DNA of 64,000 nt, taken from positions 45,387 to 109,386 of the forward strand of contig JASJCT010000011.1 in assembly GCA_030065855.1 (NCBI GenBank), in the 5' to 3' direction. Source of the stretch: Myxococcota bacterium. Its GTDB lineage: Bacteria; Myxococcota_A; Polyangia; JAAYKL01. The notes beneath the pieces are model-generated. The model was not told the DNA's origin, searched no databases, and worked only from the letters and a program-made list of their open reading frames with translations. Shown here piece after piece: positions 8,511 to 18,655 of the stretch. Each line of letters starts with the position of its first letter. Position 1 is the first letter of the stretch. Both the position numbers and the translations under genes were made by a program.

Positions 8511-9869
8511 ATGAAACATATTGCCTTTGTATCAATCCTCGTTCTTTTAGTGGGATGCGGGGCCACGCCAATGCCCAAAGATACATCACCCCCTGAGGAT
8601 CCCTCTGTAAAGCCTAAGGCCGGGGAAGATGGGCTAAGTGCTGCAGCGCTCAAAAGAAAAGAAGCCATCGCCAACGCTATTGATGCGTTTCGAACAGCGG
8701 TCAATGGCGGCGCGCCAGAGCAGGAGGTTCCCGACAGGGCGTCGGCCCGCGAGACACTACTGGAGGCTGGCACAGACGGGGCATTGGCGCTTAAGGAGGC
8801 ATTGAGAGCGCTCGATGCAGAGGAAAAAGAAGACGATGGGTTCAAAATGGCCGCCTCCCTGCTTCTTTGGGAGATCGGCGGTGTAGAAGAAGCCCAGGCA
8901 ATCGGGGAGATTTGGGATACGATTCCGCTGACCATCGATTTCGGAGATGTCTTCTGGTCCACATTGGCAGCCGCGAAAACCAGCAATCCAGATGCCCTGC
9001 CCATGCTCGAAGCCAGCCTGAAAAGCCGAAATGGGGCTGTTTTTATACCCAAGGCGTCAATGCGAATTGCTTGGCCCCTGACAAGCGAGATATTGTGGGG
9101 CACTTACGGTCCAGATGGACATGCCGTCCTAGGGAAAATTTTAAAGACATCGCAAAACACAACCGCGATTGCCGCGGCCATTCGCATCCTATCAAAGGCC
9201 GGCCATCTAGAGGCCCTCCCGGAAATGAGGCATCTGGCGAAAACCGGCCTTGGACGGATCAAGCTCGAGGCACTGATGGCTTTGGGAAGATATGGCCATC
9301 CCGATGACTTTGAGATACTGATTTCAGAGCTGTCTTCAGATCGGCCGGATTACATCACCACTGCTATCGACGCCCTCAAAGAATACGGGGATCTCCGTGC
9401 AACCGAATATTTGATCCCACTGACGGTATCGGATCAACCCGTTGTTCGGTCGTCTGCGCTTTCAGGGATGTTTTACCTACTCACGCCCGATGCCCTTGCT
9501 GCCGCACATACCTGCAGAAAAAGAGACAAAGACCCCAATAGAAAACAACAATGCAGGGGATTTGTGGACGCCGCGCTCAAGGAACTGGACCTTACGTGGC
9601 CCCACTATGCAGCCAAAAAGCCGGAAGATAAAAAAACCCTCGTGCTGCAAATCCACAACAAAAGGCAAGCAGATTACCAGCATCAACCAGGAGACGATCC
9701 CCCCGAAGGTATGGACGCGTTACTTAAAGCGCGAGCAGCACTCTATGCCCGTGTTTCCATGAAGTCTTTCGAAGACGTAGATACCTTCAACGAAAGGATC
9801 AAGCATCTATCTCGCCGACGGTATCGAGAGACACCTGGCATCTGTGATGGGGTGATCCCGACAAACTGA
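8511..9869 (+). CDS. HEAT-repeat lipoprotein
   Basis: I place the start at the internal ATG 8511 because it gives a clean lipoprotein signal (MKHIAFVSILVLLVGCGATP, lipobox LVGC, Cys16); a frame open from 8430 would bury it. The 452-aa protein then has a Pro/Lys/Glu linker and a run of paired helices resembling HEAT/PBS-lyase repeats, for example EALPEMRHLAKTGLGRIKLE and DFEILISELSSDRPDYITTAI with conserved Gly/Asp turns. The final about 80 residues are charged. I infer an outer- or inner-membrane-anchored scaffold; no enzymatic motif is visible. Confidence 0.65.
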   Translation: MKHIAFVSILVLLVGCGATPMPKDTSPPEDPSVKPKAGEDGLSAAALKRKEAIANAIDAFRTAVNGGAPEQEVPDRASARETLLEAGTDGALALKEALRALDAEEKEDDGFKMAASLLLWEIGGVEEAQAIGEIWDTIPLTIDFGDVFWSTLAAAKTSNPDALPMLEASLKSRNGAVFIPKASMRIAWPLTSEILWGTYGPDGHAVLGKILKTSQNTTAIAAAIRILSKAGHLEALPEMRHLAKTGLGRIKLEALMALGRYGHPDDFEILISELSSDRPDYITTAIDALKEYGDLRATEYLIPLTVSDQPVVRSSALSGMFYLLTPDALAAAHTCRKRDKDPNRKQQCRGFVDAALKELDLTWPHYAAKKPEDKKTLVLQIHNKRQADYQHQPGDDPPEGMDALLKARAALYARVSMKSFEDVDTFNERIKHLSRRRYRETPGICDGVIPTN

Positions 9870-9941
9870 CATTTTGCGAGGGGTCCGCCCACATCGAATT
9901 TTATGGGATTGCCGCTACCAAAGTATGGTATCCTCGCTTTT

Positions 9942-10733
9942 ATGATGTCTATAATAGAAATGTATTCTCATATAGTATTGAGATGTCTTGTTATTGCGCC
10001 ATTTGCTTATTGTGGCGCGTCTTGCGTGCCGATCGATAATGGAGACGCACCGATCAATACAGACCCCTCAGACTCGGATACTGCCACAGACACCGAACCG
10101 GTTGACACAGAAGAAGAAGCGGATTTTTGTAATTCAGATGCGTACGCAGCATTTCTCGCCGCGGTGCCACATGTTTTCAACAACGCCGACGCGCCCTACC
10201 TGGGCAATAGTGTAGATCCAATGGTTGTGATCACCGGGTTCTCGTATTTCAGATGTCCCCACTGCCATAACGCCGCGGTCCTGCTAGACGAGTTGATGGC
10301 CGATCCCGAATATGCAGCCCATGTAGCGTACTACTTTCGCCACTACAGCTTGTCAATGACGCCGGGGTCGATCGGGTATTCGAGCCATCTGGCCGCCTAT
10401 GCCGCCCACATGCAGGGGAAGTTCTGGTACCTACACGATTGGATGTTTTCCCAATACGACGAGGCCTTGGGGCAATACACGTATAAAATCGAGGATGTGT
10501 TTCGCGTCGCTGCTGACGGTGGTCTCGATATGGGTGTGTTCGACGCGGATTACAACTCAGACGCGGGCGTGGCGCAATTGGTATTTGATAAGGCAGAAGG
10601 CAAAGATGCCGGTATGACCGGCACCCCGTCCCTCTTTGTAAACGGCGTGAAAATAAAACCCTGGCGGAACACCCCAAAGGTTGTGGATTGCCTACTTGAG
10701 GATTCATATTTTAACGCACACAATGGAGAATAG
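9942..10733 (+). CDS. DsbA-like thioredoxin-fold lipoprotein (paralogue 1)
   Basis: The start is uncertain (ATG at 9903, 9942, 9945 or 9960). All give a lipoprotein with Cys in FAYCGASC. A short acidic Asp/Thr/Glu linker follows (about residues 40-60). The thioredoxin-fold domain has the redox site FRCPHC (Cys105, Cys108 from the 9942 start), a helical insertion, and MTGTPSLFVNGVKIKPW with the cis-proline loop TGTP. I infer a periplasmic thiol oxidase or isomerase, or a peroxide- or metal-related relative. It is followed after 2 nt by a paralogue with the same domain, so the pair is almost certainly cotranscribed. Confidence 0.82.
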   Translation: MMSIIEMYSHIVLRCLVIAPFAYCGASCVPIDNGDAPINTDPSDSDTATDTEPVDTEEEADFCNSDAYAAFLAAVPHVFNNADAPYLGNSVDPMVVITGFSYFRCPHCHNAAVLLDELMADPEYAAHVAYYFRHYSLSMTPGSIGYSSHLAAYAAHMQGKFWYLHDWMFSQYDEALGQYTYKIEDVFRVAADGGLDMGVFDADYNSDAGVAQLVFDKAEGKDAGMTGTPSLFVNGVKIKPWRNTPKVVDCLLEDSYFNAHNGE

Positions 10734-10735
10734 CC

Positions 10736-11689
10736 GTGTCGTATAGACCCATTTTGCTTTGGGCGTGCATCCTGGTCCTTGTGGTGGCAGCTGGGTGTTG
10801 GCAATCCATAGACGAGTATTTTGAACCTTCCGGCGACTTGGATACGGCGTCTTCCTCTGATGCGGATACGGAAACCAACCAAGAGGAAGAATGTATCATA
10901 GAAGATACAGATCCCTGCACAGATGGGGGCACGGATGTGGATACTGATGCGGACACTGACACCGATGCTGATACTGACACCGACACCGATGCAGACACTG
11001 ACACCGACACTGACACTGACACCGATACCGATACAGAGACCGATGTTTTCGAGGCGTGCATTTACCCCAATACTCACATTTCGTGTAAGATAATTAATGA
11101 GGAAGGGAATACCGAGACGATAATTGCTAACCCCCCATTTCCCGCCTATCCCTTTGAAAACAGCGGCACGCCGTCCATGGGCAATGCAACCAATCCAGAC
11201 GCGGTCGTGACCTTGTTTTCATACTTCCTCTGCCCCCATTGCAAAACGTTTGCCGCTGTATTTCAAGGATATGCAGAGAATCCCGCATACAAAGACCGCG
11301 TCGCGTTTCATTATCGGAACTATCTTATCAACTCGAAGGCCAAGCCCAATCACCAGGCAGCTCAGGCAGCCCATCTACAGGGTGCGTTTTGGCAGATGCA
11401 CGATTGGAACTTTGGAGAGACGAGCAGCTCGGCCGAGGATGACATCTTTGCAGCTGCCCAATCCTTTGGCCTCGATATGGCGACGTTCGCGACCGATTAC
11501 AACTCAGACGAGACCCAGGCAGTTTTGGATGGGGACAACGCCGAGGGCAAAGAAGCGATTAGACACAATGCTCAGGCGCCCTGCCTTTGGCTCGGAACGC
11601 CGACCGTGTTTATCAATGGGGTGAAAATCAGCCCCCGGTCAAATATTCCCAAGGTACTCGACTGCATTCTCGGGCATTCTTCCCCGTAA
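10736..11689 (+). CDS. DsbA-like lipoprotein with long Asp-Thr spacer (paralogue 2)
   Basis: It starts with GTG at 10736, 2 nt after the upstream stop, with GGAG about 8 nt before. The lipobox is VAAGC (Cys21). Residues about 66-103 are nearly pure Asp-Thr/Asp-Ala repeats encoded by a hexanucleotide microsatellite. The DsbA-like domain has FLCPHC (Cys166, Cys169), then LGTPTVFINGVKISP. Both paralogues share FxxDYNSD and the ending NxPKVxDCxL. The spacer probably holds the redox domain away from the membrane, which is inference. Repeat length could vary by slippage. Confidence 0.82.
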   Translation: MSYRPILLWACILVLVVAAGCWQSIDEYFEPSGDLDTASSSDADTETNQEEECIIEDTDPCTDGGTDVDTDADTDTDADTDTDTDADTDTDTDTDTDTDTETDVFEACIYPNTHISCKIINEEGNTETIIANPPFPAYPFENSGTPSMGNATNPDAVVTLFSYFLCPHCKTFAAVFQGYAENPAYKDRVAFHYRNYLINSKAKPNHQAAQAAHLQGAFWQMHDWNFGETSSSAEDDIFAAAQSFGLDMATFATDYNSDETQAVLDGDNAEGKEAIRHNAQAPCLWLGTPTVFINGVKISPRSNIPKVLDCILGHSSP

Positions 11690-11713
11690 GGCACTTTTTG
11701 GGTTGGCGAGGGT

Positions 11714-12406
11714 ATGGCACGGGGCATCTTCATCACAGGAACAAGTACGGGTGTGGGCAAGACCGTCGTGGCGCGTGCCATTATTCGAGCATTTGTGCGC
11801 CTGGGGTATCGGGTCGCGGTTGCAAAACCGGTTGAGAGCGGCGCCGAGATCGTAAATGGCCAGCTGGCGCCTGCTGATGCCCTGGCCCTGCGAACGGCCG
11901 CTTCTGAATCCATACCGATCCAGGACATCTGTGAATATTGCTTTCCAAGTCCGGTTTCTCCCCATGTGGCTGCTGATCTTGCGGGCGAAAAAATTGAGGC
12001 CGACCTTATCCTAGCAATGCTCGACCGCCGGGCTGAAGGCGCGGATTTGATTGTGGCGGAAGGTGCGGGGGGGCTGCTCGTACCCCTGTCGGGCGACGTA
12101 TTGTATGCCGATGTTATTGCACGGACTGGATTTGAATTGGTCATCGTCGCACCCAATGTCTTGGGTGCGATCAACACAACCCTGTTGACCATCGAGGCGG
12201 CCAGAAAGCGGCGCATCCGAGTGGCGGGCGTTGTGTTGAACCGCACACCTGCCCTCAGTTTGGGCAATGCAGGGGCCATCGCCCGTCACGGGCGGGTCCC
12301 TATTCTGGGGGAAATGCCAGATATGCCAACGACAGATGACGATATCCTCGCCGACCTGGCCGAATCGCACATTTCACTGGACGCGCTGGCCGGCGATAGC
12401 GCGTGA
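11714..12406 (+). CDS. bioD: Dethiobiotin synthetase
   Basis: This enzyme makes dethiobiotin from 7,8-diaminopelargonic acid, CO2 and ATP in biotin synthesis. The 230-aa protein has GTSTGVGKT (P-loop, residues about 9-17), AKPVESG and VAEGAGGLLVPL, all diagnostic of BioD. It lies 24 nt after the second DsbA-like gene and could share its transcript. No other bio gene is in the window, so biotin genes are dispersed in this genome. Confidence 0.93.
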   Translation: MARGIFITGTSTGVGKTVVARAIIRAFVRLGYRVAVAKPVESGAEIVNGQLAPADALALRTAASESIPIQDICEYCFPSPVSPHVAADLAGEKIEADLILAMLDRRAEGADLIVAEGAGGLLVPLSGDVLYADVIARTGFELVIVAPNVLGAINTTLLTIEAARKRRIRVAGVVLNRTPALSLGNAGAIARHGRVPILGEMPDMPTTDDDILADLAESHISLDALAGDSA

Positions 12407-12432
12407 TGCGTGTTTGCCGTTCAGCAAAGGGT

Positions 12433-13569
12433 TTATGCGTAAGCTTCATTCCAGAGGTTTTCTAAAAACAACTGCCAAGGCATAATTTGGATGTCATCTA
12501 CTATTCTGGGTCTTTCCACCAAACTAACAACCACATAGTTTTTCAACATCTTCTCTTCCTTCAGCGCCCTGATGCCGCGGAGATCACGAGCCGCCACCGT
12601 GCGCTTGCCCTTCACTTCTATCGCTGTGGTGTCGTTTAGAACAAAATCTACTTCAAACTGAGATTTGGAACGCCAGTAACACAATTCACCAGCGCGAGTG
12701 TAATCAATGTAAGACCTTAGTTCATGGAAAATGTACGCTTCAAAGGCTTCACCAAAATCAGTTGACAGCTGCTTCATCACCCCGCGTTGTTGTAGGTGGC
12801 GAGCAACACCGATATCGAAAAAGTAGAATTTTGCCGTTGTGATGGGCTTGCGTTTCAGGCTTCTTTTCCAGGCCGGCAAAACGTACGCTACAAGCGTATC
12901 CTGCAACACTTGAAAGTATTCTTGGACAGTACTTTTGGGAACCTGCGCGTCAGAGGCGATCTTTGAGTAATTGATAAGCTGCCCATTGCAAGACGCCGCG
13001 ACGTTCAAAAAACGGCTAAATGCCGGAATCCTCCTTGTGAGTCCTTCAGCTGCGATTTCTTCGCGCAAGTAGTCGCCTGCATAGGCCTTGAGATCCTCCT
13101 CAGGCTCATCAGAAAGATAGATGGATGGAATGAGCCCAAAGTTCAGCGCTCTAAGCAAATCGAACGCGTGAAGCTCCCTATACACAAAGGGATGTAAAAA
13201 GCGACTCCTCGCTCTGCCACCCAAAAGGTTGACACCCCCGCGTCTGAGTTTTCTCGCACTGGAACCAGTAAGTAAAAACCGAATGCCACGCGCCTCTATT
13301 AAAAAATGCACTTCATCTAAAAGCGCTGGCAATTTCTGTATCTCATCGATCACGACGATCTTCGCATCGCTGACGACTTCCTCCCTGAGCTGTGCTGGAT
13401 TGCGGCTCAGGGTTAGAAAAACGTCGCTATTCAAAAGATCGTAAACAATAGCATCTGAAAGCGTGTTCCGGATTAAACTCGTCTTGCCAGTCTGCCTTGG
13501 ACCGAAAAGAAAGTGGGATTTTTTCTGAATCAGGTGACTCAAATTTAATATTCTCGAAATATACGTCAT
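12433..13569 (-). CDS. AAA_14/DUF4143 ATPase
   Basis: The 378-aa protein has Walker A GPRQTGKTS (about 23-31), Walker B IVVIDEIQKLP and sensor FLLTGSSARKL. The DUF4143 half contains YWRSKSQFEVDFVL and TAIEVKGKR, the D...ExK pattern of a PD-(D/E)XK-like fold. This large accessory family is widespread in bacteria and archaea, with no firm role. It sits alone between bioD and spoVR and converges with bioD. No toxin or partner gene is visible beside it. Confidence 0.9.
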   Translation of the reverse strand: MTYISRILNLSHLIQKKSHFLFGPRQTGKTSLIRNTLSDAIVYDLLNSDVFLTLSRNPAQLREEVVSDAKIVVIDEIQKLPALLDEVHFLIEARGIRFLLTGSSARKLRRGGVNLLGGRARSRFLHPFVYRELHAFDLLRALNFGLIPSIYLSDEPEEDLKAYAGDYLREEIAAEGLTRRIPAFSRFLNVAASCNGQLINYSKIASDAQVPKSTVQEYFQVLQDTLVAYVLPAWKRSLKRKPITTAKFYFFDIGVARHLQQRGVMKQLSTDFGEAFEAYIFHELRSYIDYTRAGELCYWRSKSQFEVDFVLNDTTAIEVKGKRTVAARDLRGIRALKEEKMLKNYVVVSLVERPRIVDDIQIMPWQLFLENLWNEAYA

Positions 13570-13677
13570 CTAGGCTTCCTTTTGACATGCGTGTCGTCAA
13601 TTATCATGATATTTGACGGAATGCTTGTCAATTAGGAATAACAACGCCCTCAAATGCCCTGGAAATATTGACGAAAT

Positions 13678-13703
13678 CCCCCTTGTCCCTTTGCTAAAGG
13701 GGG
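13678..13703. repeat. CCCCCTT/AAGGGGG inverted repeat downstream of spoVR
   Basis: The arms CCCCCTT (13678-13684) and AAGGGGG (13697-13703) enclose a second nested CCCTTT/AAAGGG pair. They lie between spoVR and the DUF4143 gene. Similar hairpins occur at 63852-63868 and 63933-63950, so this may be a dispersed repeat. It could end the prkA operon transcript, but no clear U-run follows. Confidence 0.45.
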
Positions 13704-13753
13704 AGGCCTTTTACCCGACATCTATGTTCAACCGGGCGGTTCTCGAACTGCCC

Positions 13754-15307
13754 CTACGACGAAGCGGATGATTCGGGTTCGGCTTCGGCTTCTTCGATCT
13801 TTTCTTCCTTGTACTCGGTACCGTCGTATTTGGCGTAGATGGGCTTGTCCTCGGCCTTTGTCTTTATCAGCACCGGCCGCGTCCATATGGTGTAGAGGTT
13901 TGTGAGCACTTCTTTGGCGTAGTTTGGATCCAGATCCACACCCTGATAATCGTGCTCGAGCATGAGTTCTCCCCGATTCGAAGCGTTTGCGTCCACAACC
14001 CGGATAATGGGCTGGCCCATATTTGTGAGCTGCATGAGCAGCCGCTGTTTTACCTGGTCGAACTGTCTGGATTCGATCTCGAACCGGCGGTGGTGGGCAT
14101 TGTAGGCAAACGAGAACAGTTTCGACTGCCGAACGAAATCATAGGTGAGAAACTCGTCGATGAAGGTGATATCGTTGTGGATACCGCGCACTTCAAAGAT
14201 CTTCTCGAGACCGAGCCCTGCCTGTTTATCCCATGCCTCCCGGGTATGAAGGTCATCGCACTCATCCCACTCACGACCGAACTGACCCTTGTTCCAGCGA
14301 TCCACAATATGCCGAAAGAGCTCGACGCCCATCTTGTATGGATTGAGCTGGCGGCCGGACGAGGCGGTCACCATTGACGTGTGATCCGCGTAATCCACAA
14401 TTTCAGAGGCGTCCAGGGCCTTTTCGGTCATTATCTTGGAGTGCCAAAACGTGGCCCATCCTTCGTTCATGATTTTGGTCTGGGCCTGGGGGGCAAAATA
14501 ATACGCCTCTTCACGGATAATCTCCATCACGCCGCGCTGCCACGAGCGAAGGGGCGCCTGCTCCATCAGGAATCCCATCACATCGCGAACCGGGGACGAG
14601 GGAAAGCGGGCAGCCCGGGCGTTTTTTTCAGCTTTTGCCTCCCGTTGGGCTTGGATGAACTCCGGCGGATTGATGTAACGCTCCATATACGGCTTTGCCT
14701 TGAGCCTCGGCACATCCCCCGGGCTTAAGGTCTCGTCGTCCTCTTCGGTCGCCTTTTCCGCAACGCGCACCCGGGGTACGGGTGGGTTTTGAATATCGAT
14801 CAAATTGTCAATCGAAAGGCACAAATCGATGAAGTTCTCGACCCGCTCAGTACCGTACTTGTCCATGTATCCGCGGATGCGCGATCCGTGATTTGCCATC
14901 TCGTCGATCATCCGGCGATTGGTATGGGCGAACCAGGCGTTGTTTTTAAAGAAGTCGCAGTGGGCAAACACGTGGGCCATGACGAGCTTCTGATCCACAA
15001 TCGAGTTGCCTTCGAGCAGGTAGGCCGTGCAGGGATCGTTGTTGATCACGAGTTCATAGATCTTGGACAGACCATAGGTGCTGTATTTTCTCAAGCGCTC
15101 GTATTCCATGCCAAAGCGCCAATGGGGATATCGGCTCGGGAAGCCCCCGTAGGCGGCGATCTCGTTCATCTCGTCGTAATTGACAACTTCAAAGAATGTC
15201 TGAAAAAAATCGAGGCCGAAGTCATGGGCATAGACCTCGATTTCCTGTTGAATTTCCTTGAGATAACGGGGCAGCCCACCGGTCCATTTTCTCTTGTATG
15301 CCGGCAT
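13754..15307 (-). CDS. spoVR: SpoVR family protein
   Basis: This 517-aa protein belongs to the SpoVR/YcgB family. Family landmarks are the N-terminal [44 protein letters not shown] block, then [18 protein letters not shown] and [24 protein letters not shown]. The C-terminus is unusually acidic. It ends the operon prkA-yeaH-spoVR, with a 3-nt gap after yeaH. In other bacteria the cluster is induced under starvation or during sporulation; the molecular role of SpoVR is not settled. Confidence 0.93.
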   Translation of the reverse strand: MPAYKRKWTGGLPRYLKEIQQEIEVYAHDFGLDFFQTFFEVVNYDEMNEIAAYGGFPSRYPHWRFGMEYERLRKYSTYGLSKIYELVINNDPCTAYLLEGNSIVDQKLVMAHVFAHCDFFKNNAWFAHTNRRMIDEMANHGSRIRGYMDKYGTERVENFIDLCLSIDNLIDIQNPPVPRVRVAEKATEEDDETLSPGDVPRLKAKPYMERYINPPEFIQAQREAKAEKNARAARFPSSPVRDVMGFLMEQAPLRSWQRGVMEIIREEAYYFAPQAQTKIMNEGWATFWHSKIMTEKALDASEIVDYADHTSMVTASSGRQLNPYKMGVELFRHIVDRWNKGQFGREWDECDDLHTREAWDKQAGLGLEKIFEVRGIHNDITFIDEFLTYDFVRQSKLFSFAYNAHHRRFEIESRQFDQVKQRLLMQLTNMGQPIIRVVDANASNRGELMLEHDYQGVDLDPNYAKEVLTNLYTIWTRPVLIKTKAEDKPIYAKYDGTEYKEEKIEEAEAEPESSASS

Positions 15308-15310
15308 GAT

Positions 15311-16420
15311 CTATTTGCCCTTTCCCAGAAAGTCCTTGATGGATGCCATGATACCGTCCCGATCGGGAATTTCAGAAGTTACGACTTTTTCGTCATTGTC
15401 GAATTTAGCCGTCACATCCCTCAAGAACTGACCTGACCCATAGGGGCTGTGCACCTGGCCGTATCCGAACATGTTGGAGACTGGAATGATGTGCTCTTCG
15501 AGGAGCTCCAGGCTCTGTTTTGTGTCGTCGGCAGACCAATTATCCCCATCTGAAAAGTGGAAGGGGTAGATGTTCCACTCGCTTGCTGGATAGTCTGCAG
15601 CGACGATTTGGGCGCACAGCTTGTAGGCCGATGAGATCATGGTGCCGCCAGATTCCCGGGTGTGGAAAAAGGTTTCCCGGTCCACCTCCTTGGCCACGGC
15701 GTCGTGGATGATGAAGCGGGTTTCAAGCCCTTGGTATTGACTGGTGAGCCAGGCGTCGATCCAAAAGGACTCGATGCGGACAATCTCCTTTTGCTCCTCC
15801 CCCATCGAGCCCGAGACATCCATCATGTAGACAATAACCGCATTCGACTCGTGTACCTCCTCGGTGCGCCAAGAGCGATAGTGCTTGTCCTCTCGCACTG
15901 GAATGATGACCGGGCGTTTTGGATCGTAGATCCCCGATGCGATCTGGCGTTTTAATGCCTGTCTGTAAGTTCGCTTGAAATGCCTCAGGGATTCCGGACC
16001 AACCCGTCGGATGCCCACGTATCGATCCCGGGTAGAGACCACGCGCTTGCGCCCCTTCTCTTCGAGGTTGGGCAGTTCCAATTCCTCTCCGAGGATTTCG
16101 GCCAGCTCTTCGATGGACACCTCTATTTCGAGGACGTGCTGCCCCTCCTGATCCCCTGCTTTGCCAGCACCGTCTTCGGCATCGGCATCGGACAGGGGAT
16201 CCCCGGGATCCCCTTCTCCCTGGCCCACACCGCCTTGCTGTCGCTCGCCAAAGCGGAACCTCGGTATGTCGATCTGGGGCACGGGTATGGAGACGGACTT
16301 GCCCCCCTCCCGACCGAACAGCTCACCTTTGGAGATGAACTTCTTGAGCTCCTTGCGCACGCGCCCTTTGACGATTTGCCGAAATCGCGCGTGATCCTGA
16401 TGTATCTTCAGCTGGTTCAA
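15311..16420 (-). CDS. YeaH/DUF444 family protein
   Basis: The start is TTG at 16420, which overlaps the prkA stop (TTGA) and has GGAG 7 nt upstream. An upstream ATG frame (16486) lies wholly inside prkA and is unlikely. The 369-aa protein begins with the family's [20 protein letters not shown], followed by an Asp/Gly/Gln-rich stretch. A VWA-like domain comes next with [17 protein letters not shown], a MIDAS-type DxSxS site, then [10 protein letters not shown]. It is the middle gene of the prkA operon and translationally coupled to prkA. In enterobacteria it works with the YeaG kinase during nitrogen starvation. Confidence 0.92.
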   Translation of the reverse strand: MNQLKIHQDHARFRQIVKGRVRKELKKFISKGELFGREGGKSVSIPVPQIDIPRFRFGERQQGGVGQGEGDPGDPLSDADAEDGAGKAGDQEGQHVLEIEVSIEELAEILGEELELPNLEEKGRKRVVSTRDRYVGIRRVGPESLRHFKRTYRQALKRQIASGIYDPKRPVIIPVREDKHYRSWRTEEVHESNAVIVYMMDVSGSMGEEQKEIVRIESFWIDAWLTSQYQGLETRFIIHDAVAKEVDRETFFHTRESGGTMISSAYKLCAQIVAADYPASEWNIYPFHFSDGDNWSADDTKQSLELLEEHIIPVSNMFGYGQVHSPYGSGQFLRDVTAKFDNDEKVVTSEIPDRDGIMASIKDFLGKGK

Positions 16421-18456
16421 CGGGCATCTCCACGGGCAAAGATAGAGGCGACAAAGTTGAGCACATCTGTCGCGCAAATCTCGCAATAGCCGTATTTTGT
16501 CTTGAGCCGGTTTTTCACCACGTCTATTTTTTCCTGGGTTTCCCGATCGATGACCTGACTGACGAGGGATGATAGTTTAATCGAGTCCTTCTGATCTTCG
16601 AAGAGTTTCATTTCGAGGGCCCGACGCAACCGGTCGTTGGTATCCCAGCGAAACTCCTTGCCCTCCACTGCCAGGGCCCCGATATAGTTCATGATCTCCT
16701 TGCGGAAATCATCTTTGCGGCTTTCCGGGATATCTATTTTCTCCTCAATGGACCGCATCAATCGCTCGTCAGGGGCTTCGTCCTGGCCGGTATAGCGATT
16801 GCGAACCTTTTCTTTGAGGGTGTACGCCTTTACGTTGTCGATGTAGTTCATGGCGAGGTTATTGATGGCCTCTTCGTCCGCGGAAATGGCGCGCTGCACC
16901 TCGTTTTTGACGATTTCCTCGTATTCCTGTTTGACCACTGAGATCAAGTCACCGTATTGCTTGCGCTTTTCTTCCTCTGTGATCAGGCTGTGGTTTCGAA
17001 GCCCCTTGTCGAGCTCGTTGAGCACCATGAACGGATTGAGGCATCCCTCTGCCTCAGATACGATGGCGTTGGATATTTTGTCCTGCACGTATCTGGGTGA
17101 AATCCCCTCCATGCCCTCGCGGGAGGTCTCCTTGCGCAGCTCCTTGACGTTGTCCTGGGTGAACCCGGGCAGCATTTTGCCATCGTACAACTTCATCTTC
17201 TGAAGCAGCGTAAGGCCTGCTTTTTTCGGATCCTCGAGCCGGGTCATCACGGCCCACATGGCCGCCACCTCCAAGGTGTGGGGCGCGATGTGAACGGCCG
17301 GAACCTTTTCCTGACCAAAATCCTTGGAGTAAATCTTCATCTCCTCGGAGAGCTTGGTGATGTACGGTATGTCGATTTTGATGGTTCTATCCCTCAGGGC
17401 CTCCATGTATTCATTGGCCAGGAGCTTGTTGTATTCGGCCTCGTTGGTATGGCCGACGATCACTTCGTCGATGTCGGTTTGGGCGAATTTCTTGGGCTTG
17501 ATCATGTGTTCCTGGCTCGCCCCCAACAGGTCGTACAAGAACGCCACGTCGAGTTTTAGCACCTCCACGAATTCAATCAGTCCCCGGTTGGCGATGTTGA
17601 ACTCGCCGTCGAAATTAAAGGCCCGGGGATCTGAGTCAGATCCATACTCGGCGATTTTCCGGTAGTTGATGTCCCCGGTCAGCTCGGTAGAGTCCTGATT
17701 TTTTTCGTCCTTTGGCTGGAACGTGCCAATACCGATACGGTCTTGTTCTGACATGACCAACCTGCGCACGCGGATGTGTTCCATCACCTTGGCCCAGTCC
17801 CCGTCGTGCTCTCGCATCAGCTCATTGAACGTGAAGCGGCAGGCAGGACAGAGATCCCCTTCCACGATGACCCGGCATTTGTCGTTGCCCAGGCGCAGCT
17901 CGTGGATCGCCTTTTCGCGCCAGGCCTTGGGAATCAGCCGCAGGGGCTCCTCGTTCATGGGGCAGGGCATGACTTTTTCCGAGGCGTTCGGGCGGTGCCA
18001 TTCGTGGGTGTACATGGCGCCGTGGGCGGTGCGGCTGTAGGCTTCCAGTCCTTTTTTGAGAAGGCGCACAATCGTACTCTTCGAGCTCCCCACAGGACCG
18101 TGGAGGAGGAGGACGCGCTTCTCTGGACCGTAGCCTTCGGATGCGGCCTTGAGCACGTTGACAAAGCGCATGAGCGGTATGTCAAGGCCGTAAATAGCGT
18201 CTTTACCGCCGACCATATCGGTCTCGAAAAATTTGAACCGAGTGATGCGTTTCTTGTTATCCACGTACTCCTCGGTGCCATAGCCGATGATCATGTCATA
18301 AATCCGCTGAAACGCGGTTCGGGTCACCTCTGGCCGCTCTCTGACCACGTCCAGGTATTCGCTGAAGCTCCCCACCCAGTTGAGCTCTCGATATTCATCG
18401 ATGTTTTGCAAAGATGCGATTTGTCCCACCAACCCACTGCGTTCGGTTTCGCTCAT
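16417..18456 (-). CDS. prkA: PrkA serine protein kinase
   Basis: The 679-aa protein has the PrkA AAA-like N-domain with P-loop [12 protein letters not shown] (about 117-128). A Cys-containing insertion [15 protein letters not shown] follows, then the C-terminal kinase-like region with [11 protein letters not shown]. It is the first gene of the three-gene stress operon, so a promoter is expected in the 195 bp upstream of 18456; I could not identify one with confidence. It phosphorylates target proteins in spore-formers and enterobacteria; its target here is unknown. Confidence 0.95.
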   Translation of the reverse strand: MSETERSGLVGQIASLQNIDEYRELNWVGSFSEYLDVVRERPEVTRTAFQRIYDMIIGYGTEEYVDNKKRITRFKFFETDMVGGKDAIYGLDIPLMRFVNVLKAASEGYGPEKRVLLLHGPVGSSKSTIVRLLKKGLEAYSRTAHGAMYTHEWHRPNASEKVMPCPMNEEPLRLIPKAWREKAIHELRLGNDKCRVIVEGDLCPACRFTFNELMREHDGDWAKVMEHIRVRRLVMSEQDRIGIGTFQPKDEKNQDSTELTGDINYRKIAEYGSDSDPRAFNFDGEFNIANRGLIEFVEVLKLDVAFLYDLLGASQEHMIKPKKFAQTDIDEVIVGHTNEAEYNKLLANEYMEALRDRTIKIDIPYITKLSEEMKIYSKDFGQEKVPAVHIAPHTLEVAAMWAVMTRLEDPKKAGLTLLQKMKLYDGKMLPGFTQDNVKELRKETSREGMEGISPRYVQDKISNAIVSEAEGCLNPFMVLNELDKGLRNHSLITEEEKRKQYGDLISVVKQEYEEIVKNEVQRAISADEEAINNLAMNYIDNVKAYTLKEKVRNRYTGQDEAPDERLMRSIEEKIDIPESRKDDFRKEIMNYIGALAVEGKEFRWDTNDRLRRALEMKLFEDQKDSIKLSSLVSQVIDRETQEKIDVVKNRLKTKYGYCEICATDVLNFVASIFARGDAR

Positions 18457-18622
18457 CTCGTTCCTCCACTCGCTATAGAATATCTGCCTCTACTTAACAG
18501 TTTACGTCCTTCGGCGGTTTAATCAACGAAGTATGTCGATTGATCCCAATCTTCATTAAAAAAATCACGGATCGCACGGGTCCAAGTGGGCATCCAACCC
18601 CCCCATGAAACATGGAAACAAA

Positions 18623-18655
18623 GGGAACATGGGGGGAACATGGGGGAACATGGGG
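18623..18655. repeat. Three short GGGAACAT direct repeats abutting the transposon end
   Basis: GGGAACAT occurs at 18623, 18634 and 18644 and runs into the left inverted repeat. It may be an insertion hot spot or a remnant of earlier element activity. No flanking target duplication is evident. Confidence 0.6.

Noticed and set aside
10550..11077. Minus-strand repeat-rich frames (Ser-Val, Ile-Gly)
   Set aside because: They are the antisense reading of the Asp-Thr microsatellite of the DsbA-like lipoprotein; the same happens at 50499-50848 and 55607-55971.
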